A DNA stretch of 18,751 nucleotides from DATLFA01 sp039934635 (GCA_039934635.1 JBDTLT010000097.1:1-18751), one strand, 5' to 3'. Positions 7,289 to 13,924 are shown, counted from the stretch's first letter. The notes: generated by a model from the sequence alone, not told the origin. Numbers and translations are program-made.

Positions 7289-8233
7289 ATGACACAGCCA
7301 TACGGCGTCTGGACCACACCTCCCGCCGGACCCCCGACAACACCTCCCGCCGGACCCCCCGCGCCCCCGCTCGGCCCCCCGACCTCGATGCTGCCGCCTC
7401 CCCCCATGCCGCCCGTTCCCCCGGCGCCGCCGACCCCACCCGCGGCGCCTTCCCCCGCGTCGCGCGGTGGATGGGTGCGCGGCGCGATCGGCGGCGCGTT
7501 GGCGGGCGCACTCGCGGCGACGATCATCGGCGGCACGTGGTTCCGCGGCGATACGACCACGACGGCCGCGCCGACCGTCGCCCCGACCGCAGTGAGCGCA
7601 TCGCTGACCTCGACCACGGCCGACGTGCGCAGCGTCGTCGAGAAGGCACAAGCGTCGGTGGTCGCCATCGAGTTCAACACGACCACGACGGTGCGGGGCC
7701 GTACGGTGCAAGGCAGCGGCGCCGGAACGGGCGTGATCATCTCGACCGATGGGTTGGTACTGACCAATGCCCACGTCGTCGAAGGAGCCACCAACTTGAA
7801 GGTCACGCTGTCCGACGGCTCGACCTACAACGCCACCATCATCGGCAGCGACACGACGCAAGACATCGCGCTCGTGCAACTGCAGGGAGCGTCGAACCTC
7901 CCGGCCGCGACGCTCGGTTCATCCGGCACGCTGGAGGTCGGTGAAGGTGTCGTTGCGATCGGCAACGCGCTCGACCTCGACGGCTCACTGACCGTCACGA
8001 GCGGCATCGTCTCCGCCAAAGAGCGCAGCCTGACGAGCAGTGATGGTTCGACGCTGGCCCATCTCATCCAGACCGACGCCGCGATCAATTCGGGCAACTC
8101 GGGCGGACCGTTGCTCAACATGGCCGGCGAAGTCGTCGGCATCAACACCGCGATCATCCAGGACAGCCAGAACCTCGGCTTCTCCATCGCCATCGACAGC
8201 GTCAAGCCGCTGATCACCTCCCTGCAGAACTGA
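7289..8233 (+). CDS. Membrane-anchored HtrA-like trypsin-family serine protease, no PDZ domain
   Basis: This 314-aa protein has a Pro-rich cytoplasmic N-terminus (residues 10-58), one transmembrane helix (~63-83), a Thr/Ala-rich linker and a trypsin-like (S1C, DegP/HtrA) domain from ~112. The triad is His162 (TNAHVVEG), Asp192 (QDIALVQL) and Ser271 (NSGNSGGPL). The protein stops at SIAIDSVKPLITSLQN, where the protease domain ends, so the C-terminal PDZ domain usual in HtrA proteins is absent. Start ATG 7289 has GAGAAGGG about 8 nt upstream; the in-frame GTG at 7271 would include that SD in the coding region. The protein probably acts on the outer face of the membrane in protein quality control or processing of an envelope substrate (family knowledge plus inference). 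Confidence 0.93.
   Translation: MTQPYGVWTTPPAGPPTTPPAGPPAPPLGPPTSMLPPPPMPPVPPAPPTPPAAPSPASRGGWVRGAIGGALAGALAATIIGGTWFRGDTTTTAAPTVAPTAVSASLTSTTADVRSVVEKAQASVVAIEFNTTTTVRGRTVQGSGAGTGVIISTDGLVLTNAHVVEGATNLKVTLSDGSTYNATIIGSDTTQDIALVQLQGASNLPAATLGSSGTLEVGEGVVAIGNALDLDGSLTVTSGIVSAKERSLTSSDGSTLAHLIQTDAAINSGNSGGPLLNMAGEVVGINTAIIQDSQNLGFSIAIDSVKPLITSLQN
7316..7359 (+). repeat. 20-bp direct repeat coding the Pro-rich tail
   Basis: The 20 bases at 7316-7335 recur at 7340-7359 with a 24-bp period, in phase with the codons, giving two copies of a TPPAGPPT-like octapeptide in the cytoplasmic region of the protease. This is consistent with slippage or duplication of a Pro-rich segment. Confidence 0.75.
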
Positions 8234-8266
8234 CCCTCCCTCCTCCCTCCACCCCAGCAAAAGCCG

Positions 8267-8314
8267 TTCTCGTGGTGTTCGATACGTGTAGATACGTATC
8301 GAACACCACAAGAA
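8267..8314 (-). repeat. Long near-perfect inverted repeat (21-bp arms), possible terminator or operator
   Basis: Arms 8267-8287 and 8294-8314 pair over 21 bp with one mismatch and a 6-nt loop (8288-8293); the inner 16 bp are perfect. The mismatch is C/A on the + strand but becomes a G-U wobble in - strand RNA, so the full hairpin forms best in a - strand transcript, followed a few bases later by CTTTTG. It may therefore end transcription from the histidine kinase/56-aa gene side. Inside it the palindrome GATACGTATC and an extra GATACGT half-copy also suit an operator. Confidence 0.6.
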
Positions 8315-8320
8315 TGCTGG

Positions 8321-8569
8321 GTGGGGGCAGCGATGGGGATGGATGCGGCCGTCTATCTCGACATCGACCTCGACGCTCTGGGCACGCCGGACGCGCAGTT
8401 GACGGCGATCGACGTCGGCGAGTACGTAGATGTGCGCGAGCGAGCCATCGCGTGTCACCGTTCGCAGAGTTCGCCGTTCGACGGGCTGTCACCCGACCTG
8501 CGTCACGCGTTTCTCGCCACTGCGTTCATCCAGGAGAGCGAACCCCGCCGACGCGATCAGGCAACCTGA
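8321..8569 (+). pseudogene. Probable C-terminal remnant of a PIG-L-like deacetylase
   Basis: The 82-codon frame (GTG 8321; ATGs at 8333 and 8339) includes LGTPDAQLTAIDVGEYVD, ERAIACHRSQSSPFDG and LSPDLRHAFLATAF. These resemble the C-terminal third of PIG-L/LmbE-type deacetylases, where a D-V-x-x-Y-x-D-x-K/R helix precedes A-H-x-S-Q. The catalytic N-terminal part (HPDD motif and following ~150 residues) is not found upstream in any frame; instead a long inverted repeat abuts the 5' end. It is therefore most likely a truncated gene. Alternatively it is a genuine small protein, since GTGGGGGCAG before ATG 8333 could serve as an RBS. It overlaps the end of the convergent 56-aa gene by 13 bp. Confidence 0.45.
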
Positions 8570-8727
8570 GCCACGAATTCGGACTTGGTGCCGTTCGTGG
8601 GTACGTGCGTACAGGCCGGGAACTTGCCGCAACAGAATTCGCCCAGTTGCTGACGATCACGCAGCAACCAGCGGACGCCGAAGATGGCCGCGACGAGCAC
8701 CGCCACGACGATGATGCGCTTCTTCAT
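8557..8727 (-). CDS. Small membrane-anchored protein, unknown function
   Basis: This 56-aa protein begins MKKRIIVVAVLVAAIFGVRWLL: a basic start and one hydrophobic helix (residues 5-18), followed by a polar tail of about 35 residues with three cysteines in GEFCCGKFPAC. Start ATG 8727 has AAAGGA about 8 nt upstream. It lies 90 bp downstream of the histidine kinase on the same strand and could be co-transcribed with it. The Cys cluster could be a redox, metal-binding or disulfide site if the tail is outside the cell (inference). No family recognised. Confidence 0.6.
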   Translation of the reverse strand: MKKRIIVVAVLVAAIFGVRWLLRDRQQLGEFCCGKFPACTHVPTNGTKSEFVAQVA

Positions 8728-8749
8728 CGTTCGTCCTTTCTGTGATGTC

Positions 8750-8766
8750 ATCGACGGACCGTCGAT
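8750..8766. repeat. Perfect 8-bp inverted repeat upstream of the 56-aa gene
   Basis: ATCGACGG (8750-8757) and CCGTCGAT (8759-8766) form a perfect dyad with a 1-bp centre, 23 bp before the 56-aa start and about 52 bp after the kinase stop. There is no T-run, so it reads more as an operator or RNA structure than a terminator. Confidence 0.4.
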
Positions 8767-8817
8767 CACACGTTGATCGTCGCGCCGCACGGCCGCGACC
8801 GGCAGGGTCGAAGGACC

Positions 8818-10221
8818 TCAGGCTGATTCGATCGGGAGTATGAGCGTGAACCGCGCGCCGCCGTCGGGTGCATTCGCGGCGCGTGCGCGGCCCCCGTGCT
8901 CCGCGGCGATCGCGGCGACGATCGACAGGCCCAGGCCGGCGCCCGTACCTGCACGAGCGGCATCGGCTTGCCAAAACCGGTCGAATACATGCGCGAGTGC
9001 CGTCTCATCGAGACCGGTGCCGTGGTCGCGAACGGTCACGACGGCCGCACCATTCTCGACGCGGGTCGATACGTCGATCGGCGTATCCGCGTCGGTGTGG
9101 CGCACCGCGTTCGACATCAAGTTGGCCAGCGCTTGCCGTAAGTGATCTTCGACACCGAGCACCACAACGGGCTCGGGCGCATCGAGCGTCACGGGGCGGG
9201 TGGGTGCAGCCGCGACCGCATCGCTACACGCGTCGGCGGCGAGCACGGAGAGATCGACCGTGGCTCGCTCGAGCGGCCGGGTCTCGTCGAGGCGCGCCAG
9301 CAGCAGGAGATCTTCGACAAGTGTCTTCATCCGGGCCGATTCTTCTTCGATGCGGCGCAGGATCACCGCGAGATTCACGTGATCGCTGTCGGCCCCGAGA
9401 CGGAACAATTCGGCGAAGCCTTGTATCGATGTCAATGGCGTGCGCAGCTCGTGCGAGGCGTCGGCGAGGAACTGACGCAACCGCTGCTCTGTCGCGTCGC
9501 GTTCACGGAAGGCCTCTTCGATCTCACCGAGCATCGTGTTGAGCGCGACGCCGAGCTGCCCGACCTCGGTTCGATCGTCGGCTTGCGGTACCCGCATCGA
9601 AAGATCACCCGCCGAGATCGAACGCGCCGAGATCGCCATCTTCTCGAGTGGGCGTAGTCCACGGCGAAGGATCAACCACCCACCGCCCGCCAGCAACGCC
9701 AGCAACACGACCGACGCGAGTGCTTCGATGAGGACCAACCGGCGCAGCGCCGCCGTCACTTCCGTCGTCGGTATTGCGACGAGCACCGTGTTGCCCGTGA
9801 CGCGATCGGCTTCGCCGAGGAGCACGCGCCAACTGCCCGAGCCGCTCGCCGACTCGACCGTGAACGCATGCCCTCGCTGCTTCGTCACGACGTCATCCGG
9901 CAACGCCGGCTGCGCGCCATCCGCGGTGTCCTTGGTCGCGACGACGGCTCCGGTGCCGTCGATCAGCGCGCCATACGTGCTGAGCGGCACGACGATGGGT
10001 TGTGCCCCCTCTCGGCGCGAATCGCCCTGCGACTGTTGCGGTTGCTGGTCCCCGTCGTCGGTCAACTGCCGAGCGATCAACGGAAGCGAGTTGGTCACCT
10101 GATCGTCGAGCCGTTGGTACTGCGACCGTGAATACAGCCCGTAGGTCGTGACCCCGAAGATGATCAAGCCGAGCGCGACAAGGCCGACGAGTGCGGCGAC
10201 GAGACGCGAGCGGAGGGTCAC
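8818..10221 (-). CDS. Membrane sensor histidine kinase
   Basis: This 467-aa protein has TM1 (~8-28), an extracytoplasmic sensor region (~31-160) with a Gln-rich stretch near 59-66, TM2 (~162-184), HAMP (~186-238), a HisKA domain with phospho-acceptor His257 in ADASHELRTPL, and an HATPase_c domain: N-box Asn371 (NLMSNAVRHT), G1 DHGTGLD (399-405), G2 GTGAGLGLS (426-434). This is a complete EnvZ/PhoR-like kinase. Start GTG 10221 is chosen because it directly precedes TM1; ATG codons just upstream are in another frame and hit a stop. It lies divergent from its probable partner response regulator, 112 bp apart, an arrangement less common than a shared operon. The signal is unknown. Confidence 0.93.
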   Translation of the reverse strand: MTLRSRLVAALVGLVALGLIIFGVTTYGLYSRSQYQRLDDQVTNSLPLIARQLTDDGDQQPQQSQGDSRREGAQPIVVPLSTYGALIDGTGAVVATKDTADGAQPALPDDVVTKQRGHAFTVESASGSGSWRVLLGEADRVTGNTVLVAIPTTEVTAALRRLVLIEALASVVLLALLAGGGWLILRRGLRPLEKMAISARSISAGDLSMRVPQADDRTEVGQLGVALNTMLGEIEEAFRERDATEQRLRQFLADASHELRTPLTSIQGFAELFRLGADSDHVNLAVILRRIEEESARMKTLVEDLLLLARLDETRPLERATVDLSVLAADACSDAVAAAPTRPVTLDAPEPVVVLGVEDHLRQALANLMSNAVRHTDADTPIDVSTRVENGAAVVTVRDHGTGLDETALAHVFDRFWQADAARAGTGAGLGLSIVAAIAAEHGGRARAANAPDGGARFTLILPIESA

Positions 10222-10254
10222 CGCGCCATCATGCCGCGCGCCGGCTGGCTGCGG

Positions 10255-10285
10255 TCTCCGGAGAAGCTTGGAATTCGCTCCGAAT
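10255..10285. promoter_or_regulatory. Paired dyads in the kinase/regulator divergent promoter
   Basis: TCTCCGGAGA (10255-10264) is a perfect 10-bp palindrome. ATTCG (10273-10277) and CGAAT (10281-10285) form a second dyad 3 bp apart. Both lie in the 112-bp region from which kinase and regulator diverge, so they may be control sites for either gene; binding proteins are unknown. Confidence 0.3.
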
Positions 10286-10320
10286 GTCGCGGCGCGAGCG
10301 GCCCCCGCCAGAGCGGCAGT

Positions 10321-10334
10321 TAGGGTTCACCCCA
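10321..10334 (+). promoter_or_regulatory. Possible leaderless -10 box of the response regulator
   Basis: TAGGGT (10321-10326) fits TANNNT and is followed by 7 nt and then ATG 10334, so transcription could begin on the start codon. No convincing -35 or SD is seen. Confidence 0.35.
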
Positions 10335-11056
10335 TGGCCGAGTCGACGATCACGAAAGGTCACATACTCGTCGTCGACGATGAGGAGCACATCACCGAAC
10401 TTGTCGCGATGGGGCTGGGATTCAACGGCTTCGAGGTCGAGCGGGCATCGTCGGGGCGGGGCGCACTCGACGCCATCGAAAAACGCCGTCCCGATCTCAT
10501 CGTGCTCGACGTCATGTTGCCCGACCTCAACGGTTTCGACGTGGCCCGCCGCCTGCGCCAGAACGAAGGCGCCGGCACCCGCATCCCGATCATCTTCCTC
10601 ACAGCGCGCGACACGACTCAGGACAAGGTCGAAGGTCTCCGCCTCGGCAGCGACGACTACGTCACCAAGCCGTTCAGCATCGAAGAGCTCATCGAACGGG
10701 TCAAGGCAGTGCTGCGCCGATCCAAGGGCACCGGGCCTGGCGAAAAACGACTGACCTACGCCGACCTCGCACTCGACGAGGACACGCGAGACGTATGGCG
10801 CGCCGGCAAGATCATCGAGCTCACGCCGACCGAGTACAAGCTGTTGCACTATCTGCTCTCCAATGCTCGTCGTGTGCTGACGCGTGATCAGATTCTCGAG
10901 AAGGTGTGGGACTACACGTTTGCCGGCAACGCCAGCGTGCTCGAGACCTACGTCAGCTATCTTCGCCACAAGATCGACGTGATCGATCCGCCGTTGATCC
11001 ACACGGTGCGCGGTGTCGGTTACACGCTGCGCCTACCGCCCGAGCGCGAATCATGA
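10334..11056 (+). CDS. OmpR/PhoB-family response regulator
   Basis: This 240-aa protein has a receiver domain (~10-122) with acidic pocket Asp15/Asp16, phospho-acceptor Asp59 (LIVLDVML), Thr90 (FLTARD) and Lys112 (VTKPFS), then a winged-helix output domain (~138-236) with LTPTEYKLLHYLL and TYVSYLRHKID. It is a DNA-binding transcription factor, presumably phosphorylated by the divergent kinase. The preceding in-frame codons to 10148 are antisense to the kinase gene and are rejected; ATG 10334 places the receiver correctly. Its stop overlaps the ApbE start in ATGA (11053-11056), tying the regulator to the redox genes that follow. Three 11-bp-spaced half-sites at 12626-12653 suit its binding mode. 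Confidence 0.94.
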   Translation: MAESTITKGHILVVDDEEHITELVAMGLGFNGFEVERASSGRGALDAIEKRRPDLIVLDVMLPDLNGFDVARRLRQNEGAGTRIPIIFLTARDTTQDKVEGLRLGSDDYVTKPFSIEELIERVKAVLRRSKGTGPGEKRLTYADLALDEDTRDVWRAGKIIELTPTEYKLLHYLLSNARRVLTRDQILEKVWDYTFAGNASVLETYVSYLRHKIDVIDPPLIHTVRGVGYTLRLPPERES

Positions 11057-11976
11057 GTGAGATCGAGTTCCGGGCGATGGGCAGCGACGCCCATGTGATC
11101 GTCGTTGGTGGCCCGGCGGACGGCGCGGAGCGAGCGCGCGCTCGCATCGACCAACTCGAGCAACGGTGGAGTCGATTCATCGACGACAGCGAGATCAGCA
11201 TTCTCAACCGCCGAGCCGGTGAGTTCGTCGAGGTCTCCGATGACACGCGACTGTTGGTCGAGCTCGCCATCGAAGCGTGGCGCATCAGCGGGGGCAGCTT
11301 CGACCCGACCGTGCTCGGTGCGGTGATCCGCGCCGGCTATGACCGTTCGTTCGAGGCGCTGGGCGACGCGCCAAAGGCCGGCCTCAGTTCGCTGCTGCTC
11401 GGCTGCACCGACATCGACATCACCGCCCAGGGCGTCCGGCTCCCTGCGGACACCGGCTTCGACCCGGGCGGCATCGGCAAGGGGCTCGGCGCGGACATCG
11501 TCGCCGAAGACGCCATGAACGGGGGGGCCGACGGTGTCTGCATCAACCTCGGCGGCGACCTCCGTGTGCGCGGCTGTTCTCCCGACGGCGGAGGGTGGAC
11601 GATCGACATCGAGCATCCGCTCGTGACCGAGCCGATCGCCCGCGTCGGCGTGTCCGAAGGCGCGGTCGCGACATCGACCACGTTGAAGCGGCAGTGGAAG
11701 GTCGAGGGCGCGCCGCGCCATCACCTCATCGACCCCGCGACCGGTTTGCCGTCCGATTCGGATCTGACGCTGGCTTGTGTGATCAGCGCGCAAGCGTGGG
11801 CCGCCGAAGTGTTGGCGAAAGCGGTGCTGTTGCGCGGCTCGGCGCATCCGTTCGATCTGCTCGGCGGCACCGGCGCGCAGGCACTCGTCGTCGATCGCGA
11901 TGGCCGCATCGATGCCACCGATGGCTTCGCGGCGTACCTCGGCGACGCGACGCTGCCGACTCGGTTGCCGTCGTGA
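11053..11976 (+). CDS. apbE: ApbE-family FAD:protein FMN transferase
   Basis: This 307-aa protein fits ApbE, a Mg2+-dependent enzyme that moves FMN from FAD onto a Thr of FMN_bind-domain proteins of membrane electron-transfer chains. Visible motifs are FRAMGSDAHV (6-15), GGSFDPTVLG (80-89), GGIGKGLGAD (139-148), NLGGDLRVRG (165-174), ATSTTLKRQW (206-215) and HHLIDPATG (223-231). Near the C-terminus AWAAEVLAKA has Glu where many relatives have the Mg-binding Asp of ADALATA; as I recall this variant is common in actinobacterial members. No N-terminal signal or lipobox is seen, so it is probably cytoplasmic. It is translationally coupled to the regulator and precedes the haem membrane protein by 43 bp. 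No acceptor domain with the usual (S/D)GAT Thr motif is visible in this window. Confidence 0.92.
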   Translation: MSEIEFRAMGSDAHVIVVGGPADGAERARARIDQLEQRWSRFIDDSEISILNRRAGEFVEVSDDTRLLVELAIEAWRISGGSFDPTVLGAVIRAGYDRSFEALGDAPKAGLSSLLLGCTDIDITAQGVRLPADTGFDPGGIGKGLGADIVAEDAMNGGADGVCINLGGDLRVRGCSPDGGGWTIDIEHPLVTEPIARVGVSEGAVATSTTLKRQWKVEGAPRHHLIDPATGLPSDSDLTLACVISAQAWAAEVLAKAVLLRGSAHPFDLLGGTGAQALVVDRDGRIDATDGFAAYLGDATLPTRLPS

Positions 11977-12019
11977 ATACCACTACGTTCTTGCGAACGA
12001 CCTGACCGAAGGAACTCGC

Positions 12020-12583
12020 ATGCTGCTCGCGACGACGAAGTTCTGGTGGTACGCCACGCGTTCGAGCGGAATCATCTCGTGGGCACTGCTCGCACTGAGC
12101 GTGTTGTGGGGCTTGGCGTTGAGCACCAAGGTCTTCGGCAAGCGACCGCGCCCGAACTGGCTGTTGGACCTCCACCGCTTTCTCGGCGGTCTCGGAGTGG
12201 TGTTCGCACTGATCCACGTCGCGGCAATCGTGGCCGACACGTTCGTCCACTTCGGGGCGGTCGACATCTTGGTGCCGTTCGCCACCGATTATCACCCCGT
12301 CGCAGTGGCATGGGGCATCATCGCCCTCTACGCGTTGCTCGCCGTCGAGATCACGTCGCTGCTGCGCAAGAACCTGTCCAAACAAGCGTGGCGCACGGTG
12401 CACTACCTCAGCTTCCCGCTGTTCGCGCTGGCCACGATCCACTTGCTGGCGGTGGGCACCGACCGCAAGACCGTTCTCCTGCGCCTCGTGGTGATCGCCG
12501 GAAGTGTGGCGATCATCGTTCTCACGGCCATTCGCGCCTACAAGGCTGACCGTCACGACCTCATGGTCTCGCCCAGGGTGTGA
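12020..12583 (+). CDS. Ferric-reductase-like transmembrane haem protein
   Basis: This 187-aa protein has about five or six hydrophobic helices and the paired-histidine pattern of ferric-reductase-like/cytochrome b domains (as in MsrQ and FRE/NOX cores): His52 (LDLHRFLG) and His66 (ALIHVAA) 14 apart on one helix, His128 (TVHYLS) and His141 (ATIHLL) 13 apart on another, suited to bind two b-type haems. There is no FAD/NAD domain, so it must receive electrons from a partner. Start ATG 12020 has GAAGGA 6 nt upstream; an open frame to 11900 overlaps apbE and is rejected. Together with ApbE it suggests a transmembrane electron-transfer module; the final acceptor is unknown. Confidence 0.88.
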   Translation: MLLATTKFWWYATRSSGIISWALLALSVLWGLALSTKVFGKRPRPNWLLDLHRFLGGLGVVFALIHVAAIVADTFVHFGAVDILVPFATDYHPVAVAWGIIALYALLAVEITSLLRKNLSKQAWRTVHYLSFPLFALATIHLLAVGTDRKTVLLRLVVIAGSVAIIVLTAIRAYKADRHDLMVSPRV

Positions 12584-12625
12584 CACGCGCGAGTGACGTC
12601 GCGCGTACGCAAGTCAGCGGGACTA

Positions 12626-12658
12626 CTCAGGACGTCCTGAGGAGACTCTGAGGTTCCG
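12626..12658 (+). promoter_or_regulatory. Three tandem 11-bp-spaced half-sites, candidate response-regulator binding array
   Basis: CTCAGG, CTGAGG and CTGAGG begin at 12626, 12637 and 12648, exactly 11 bp apart. OmpR/PhoB-family regulators bind direct repeats with 11-bp period, and such a regulator is encoded 1.6 kb upstream in the same cluster. The first two units also make a perfect 16-bp palindrome, CTCAGGACGTCCTGAG (12626-12641). The array lies 58-90 bp before ATG 12716. Confidence 0.5.
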
Positions 12659-12666
12659 AGCAGATC

Positions 12667-12714
12667 ATCGACTCCATCGAAGCCGCGGCAATGCGGCACT
12701 GCGAAGGAGTCGAT
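12667..12714 (+). promoter_or_regulatory. Possible 5' UTR hairpin covering the ribosome binding site
   Basis: ATCGACTCC (12667-12675) is complementary to GGAGTCGAT (12706-12714), which contains most of the AAGGAG SD (12704-12709) of the lipoprotein-like gene. A nested stem GCCGC (12682-12686)/GCGGC (12693-12697) stabilises the loop. If transcribed from upstream, the structure would mask the RBS. Confidence 0.4.
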
Positions 12715-12715
12715 C

Positions 12716-13051
12716 ATGCACACCACCCCCAGCACCTCGGCCGGCACGGCATCGAGCCCCCCACCCAGCCGCAAACGGCGCCGCGCCCACCCCGCGCGCC
12801 GGGCCCGGCGCGTCGCCCGCACCGCCAGCGTCGCCGGCATGGTGTTGATGGGCGGCTGCATGGCCGCCACGACCAACACCGCGACCACCGTCGCAAGTAC
12901 CGACGCTGCGACCACCGCGATCGCGGCGACCGCCAGTGACACCACCGCGTCGAGCTCGACCACCAAGTCGACGACCACGACCAGCGCGACGGCGCCGGCA
13001 CGCGCCGCCGCGCCCACCACCACGGCCGCGACAGCGAGCAAGGGCAGCTGA
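12716..13051 (+). CDS. Thr/Ala-rich lipoprotein-like exported protein, possibly truncated
   Basis: This 111-aa protein has a long basic N-terminus (RKRRR...RRARRVAR, 19-35), a short hydrophobic stretch and a lipobox-like LMGGC with Cys48 (Met at -3 is not canonical), then about 60 residues almost wholly Thr, Ala and Ser. Start ATG 12716 has AAGGAG 6 nt upstream. Such low-complexity linkers often precede a folded domain, here absent: TGA at 13049-13051 ends the frame. The same frame stays open after that stop for 22 codons (PPPTKKASSGYSATMNMGVKAA) to TGA 13118-13120. In ApbE/ferric-reductase clusters an exported FMN_bind protein is often the last gene, so this could be a degraded version (inference). 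Otherwise it is a short surface lipoprotein. Confidence 0.6.
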   Translation: MHTTPSTSAGTASSPPPSRKRRRAHPARRARRVARTASVAGMVLMGGCMAATTNTATTVASTDAATTAIAATASDTTASSSTTKSTTTTSATAPARAAAPTTTAATASKGS

Positions 13052-13126
13052 CCGCCACCAACGAAGAAGGCGTCGAGCGGCTACTCGGCCACGATGAACA
13101 TGGGCGTCAAGGCGGCATGAATGCCG

Positions 13127-13924
13127 TCACCGCACCGCACGCCGATAGCTACGTACCGCGAGCGGCACGAACACCACCAAAATCGCGGTCGACCAGGCCA
13201 GCGCGCTGAGCACGGCGCTCGTTGTCGGGCCTCCGAGGACGAGCGCCCGCAGCGCTTCGGCGGTGTCGGACACGGGCTGGTGCTCGGTGTAGACGCGCAG
13301 CCAACCCGGCATGGTGTTGGTCGGCGTGAACGCCGCCGATGCGAACACCAGCAATGCGAGCACCGGGAACGAGGCCGCCTGTGCCGCTTCGGCATTGGGC
13401 ATGGCGAGGCCGATCAACGCGAAGACCCAACTCAGCGCAAACGAGAAGTACACCAAGATGGCCAAGCCGAGGAGGAACGCCAGCGGATTGGTGTGCACGC
13501 GGAAGCCCACGAGGAACCCGACGCCGACCATGAGCGTCACGACCAGCAAATTGCGGACAAGATCGGCGATCGTGCGTCCGGCCAAGACCGCCGAACGAGC
13601 GATCGGCAGCGAACGGAAGCGGTCGAGCATGCCGCTGCGCAGGTCTTCGGCGAGGCCGACCGCAGTGTTCATGGCGCCGAACGCGACGGTCTGCACGAAC
13701 ACTCCGGGCATGAGGAAATCGACGTAGCGGACGCCCGGGATCTTGATGGCGCCGCCGAACACGTAGCGAAACGTCAGCACGAAGATGAGTGGTTGGATCG
13801 TGCTGAACACCATGACTTCGGGGATGCGCGTCATCCCGCGCAGGTTGCGCCACGTAACCGCGCGTCCGTCGGAGACGGCCAGTCGAAGTCGAGAAGGCCG
13901 ATGGTCTGCGACGGTGGCCATCAT
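13127..13924 (-). CDS. ABC-2 type transporter permease (DrrB-like)
   Basis: This 265-aa protein has six hydrophobic segments and the ABC-2 layout: amphipathic N-terminus WRNLRGMTRIPEVMVFSTIQPL, the YVDFLMPGVFVQT segment, DLRSGMLDRFRSLPIARS (about 95-112; the typical cytoplasmic coupling motif), and AFTPTNTMPGWLRVYTEHQPVS near the end, strongly reminiscent of DrrB-type daunorubicin-resistance permeases. It pairs with the ATPase upstream, which ends in a 4-nt overlap (13921-13924) with this start. It would form a homodimeric membrane channel exporting a hydrophobic compound; the substrate is unknown. Confidence 0.93.
   Translation of the reverse strand: MMATVADHRPSRLRLAVSDGRAVTWRNLRGMTRIPEVMVFSTIQPLIFVLTFRYVFGGAIKIPGVRYVDFLMPGVFVQTVAFGAMNTAVGLAEDLRSGMLDRFRSLPIARSAVLAGRTIADLVRNLLVVTLMVGVGFLVGFRVHTNPLAFLLGLAILVYFSFALSWVFALIGLAMPNAEAAQAASFPVLALLVFASAAFTPTNTMPGWLRVYTEHQPVSDTAEALRALVLGGPTTSAVLSALAWSTAILVVFVPLAVRSYRRAVR

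Noticed and set aside
10148..10333. N-terminal extension of the response regulator
   Set aside because: Antisense to the kinase start and unlike any receiver domain; ATG 10334 fits family length.
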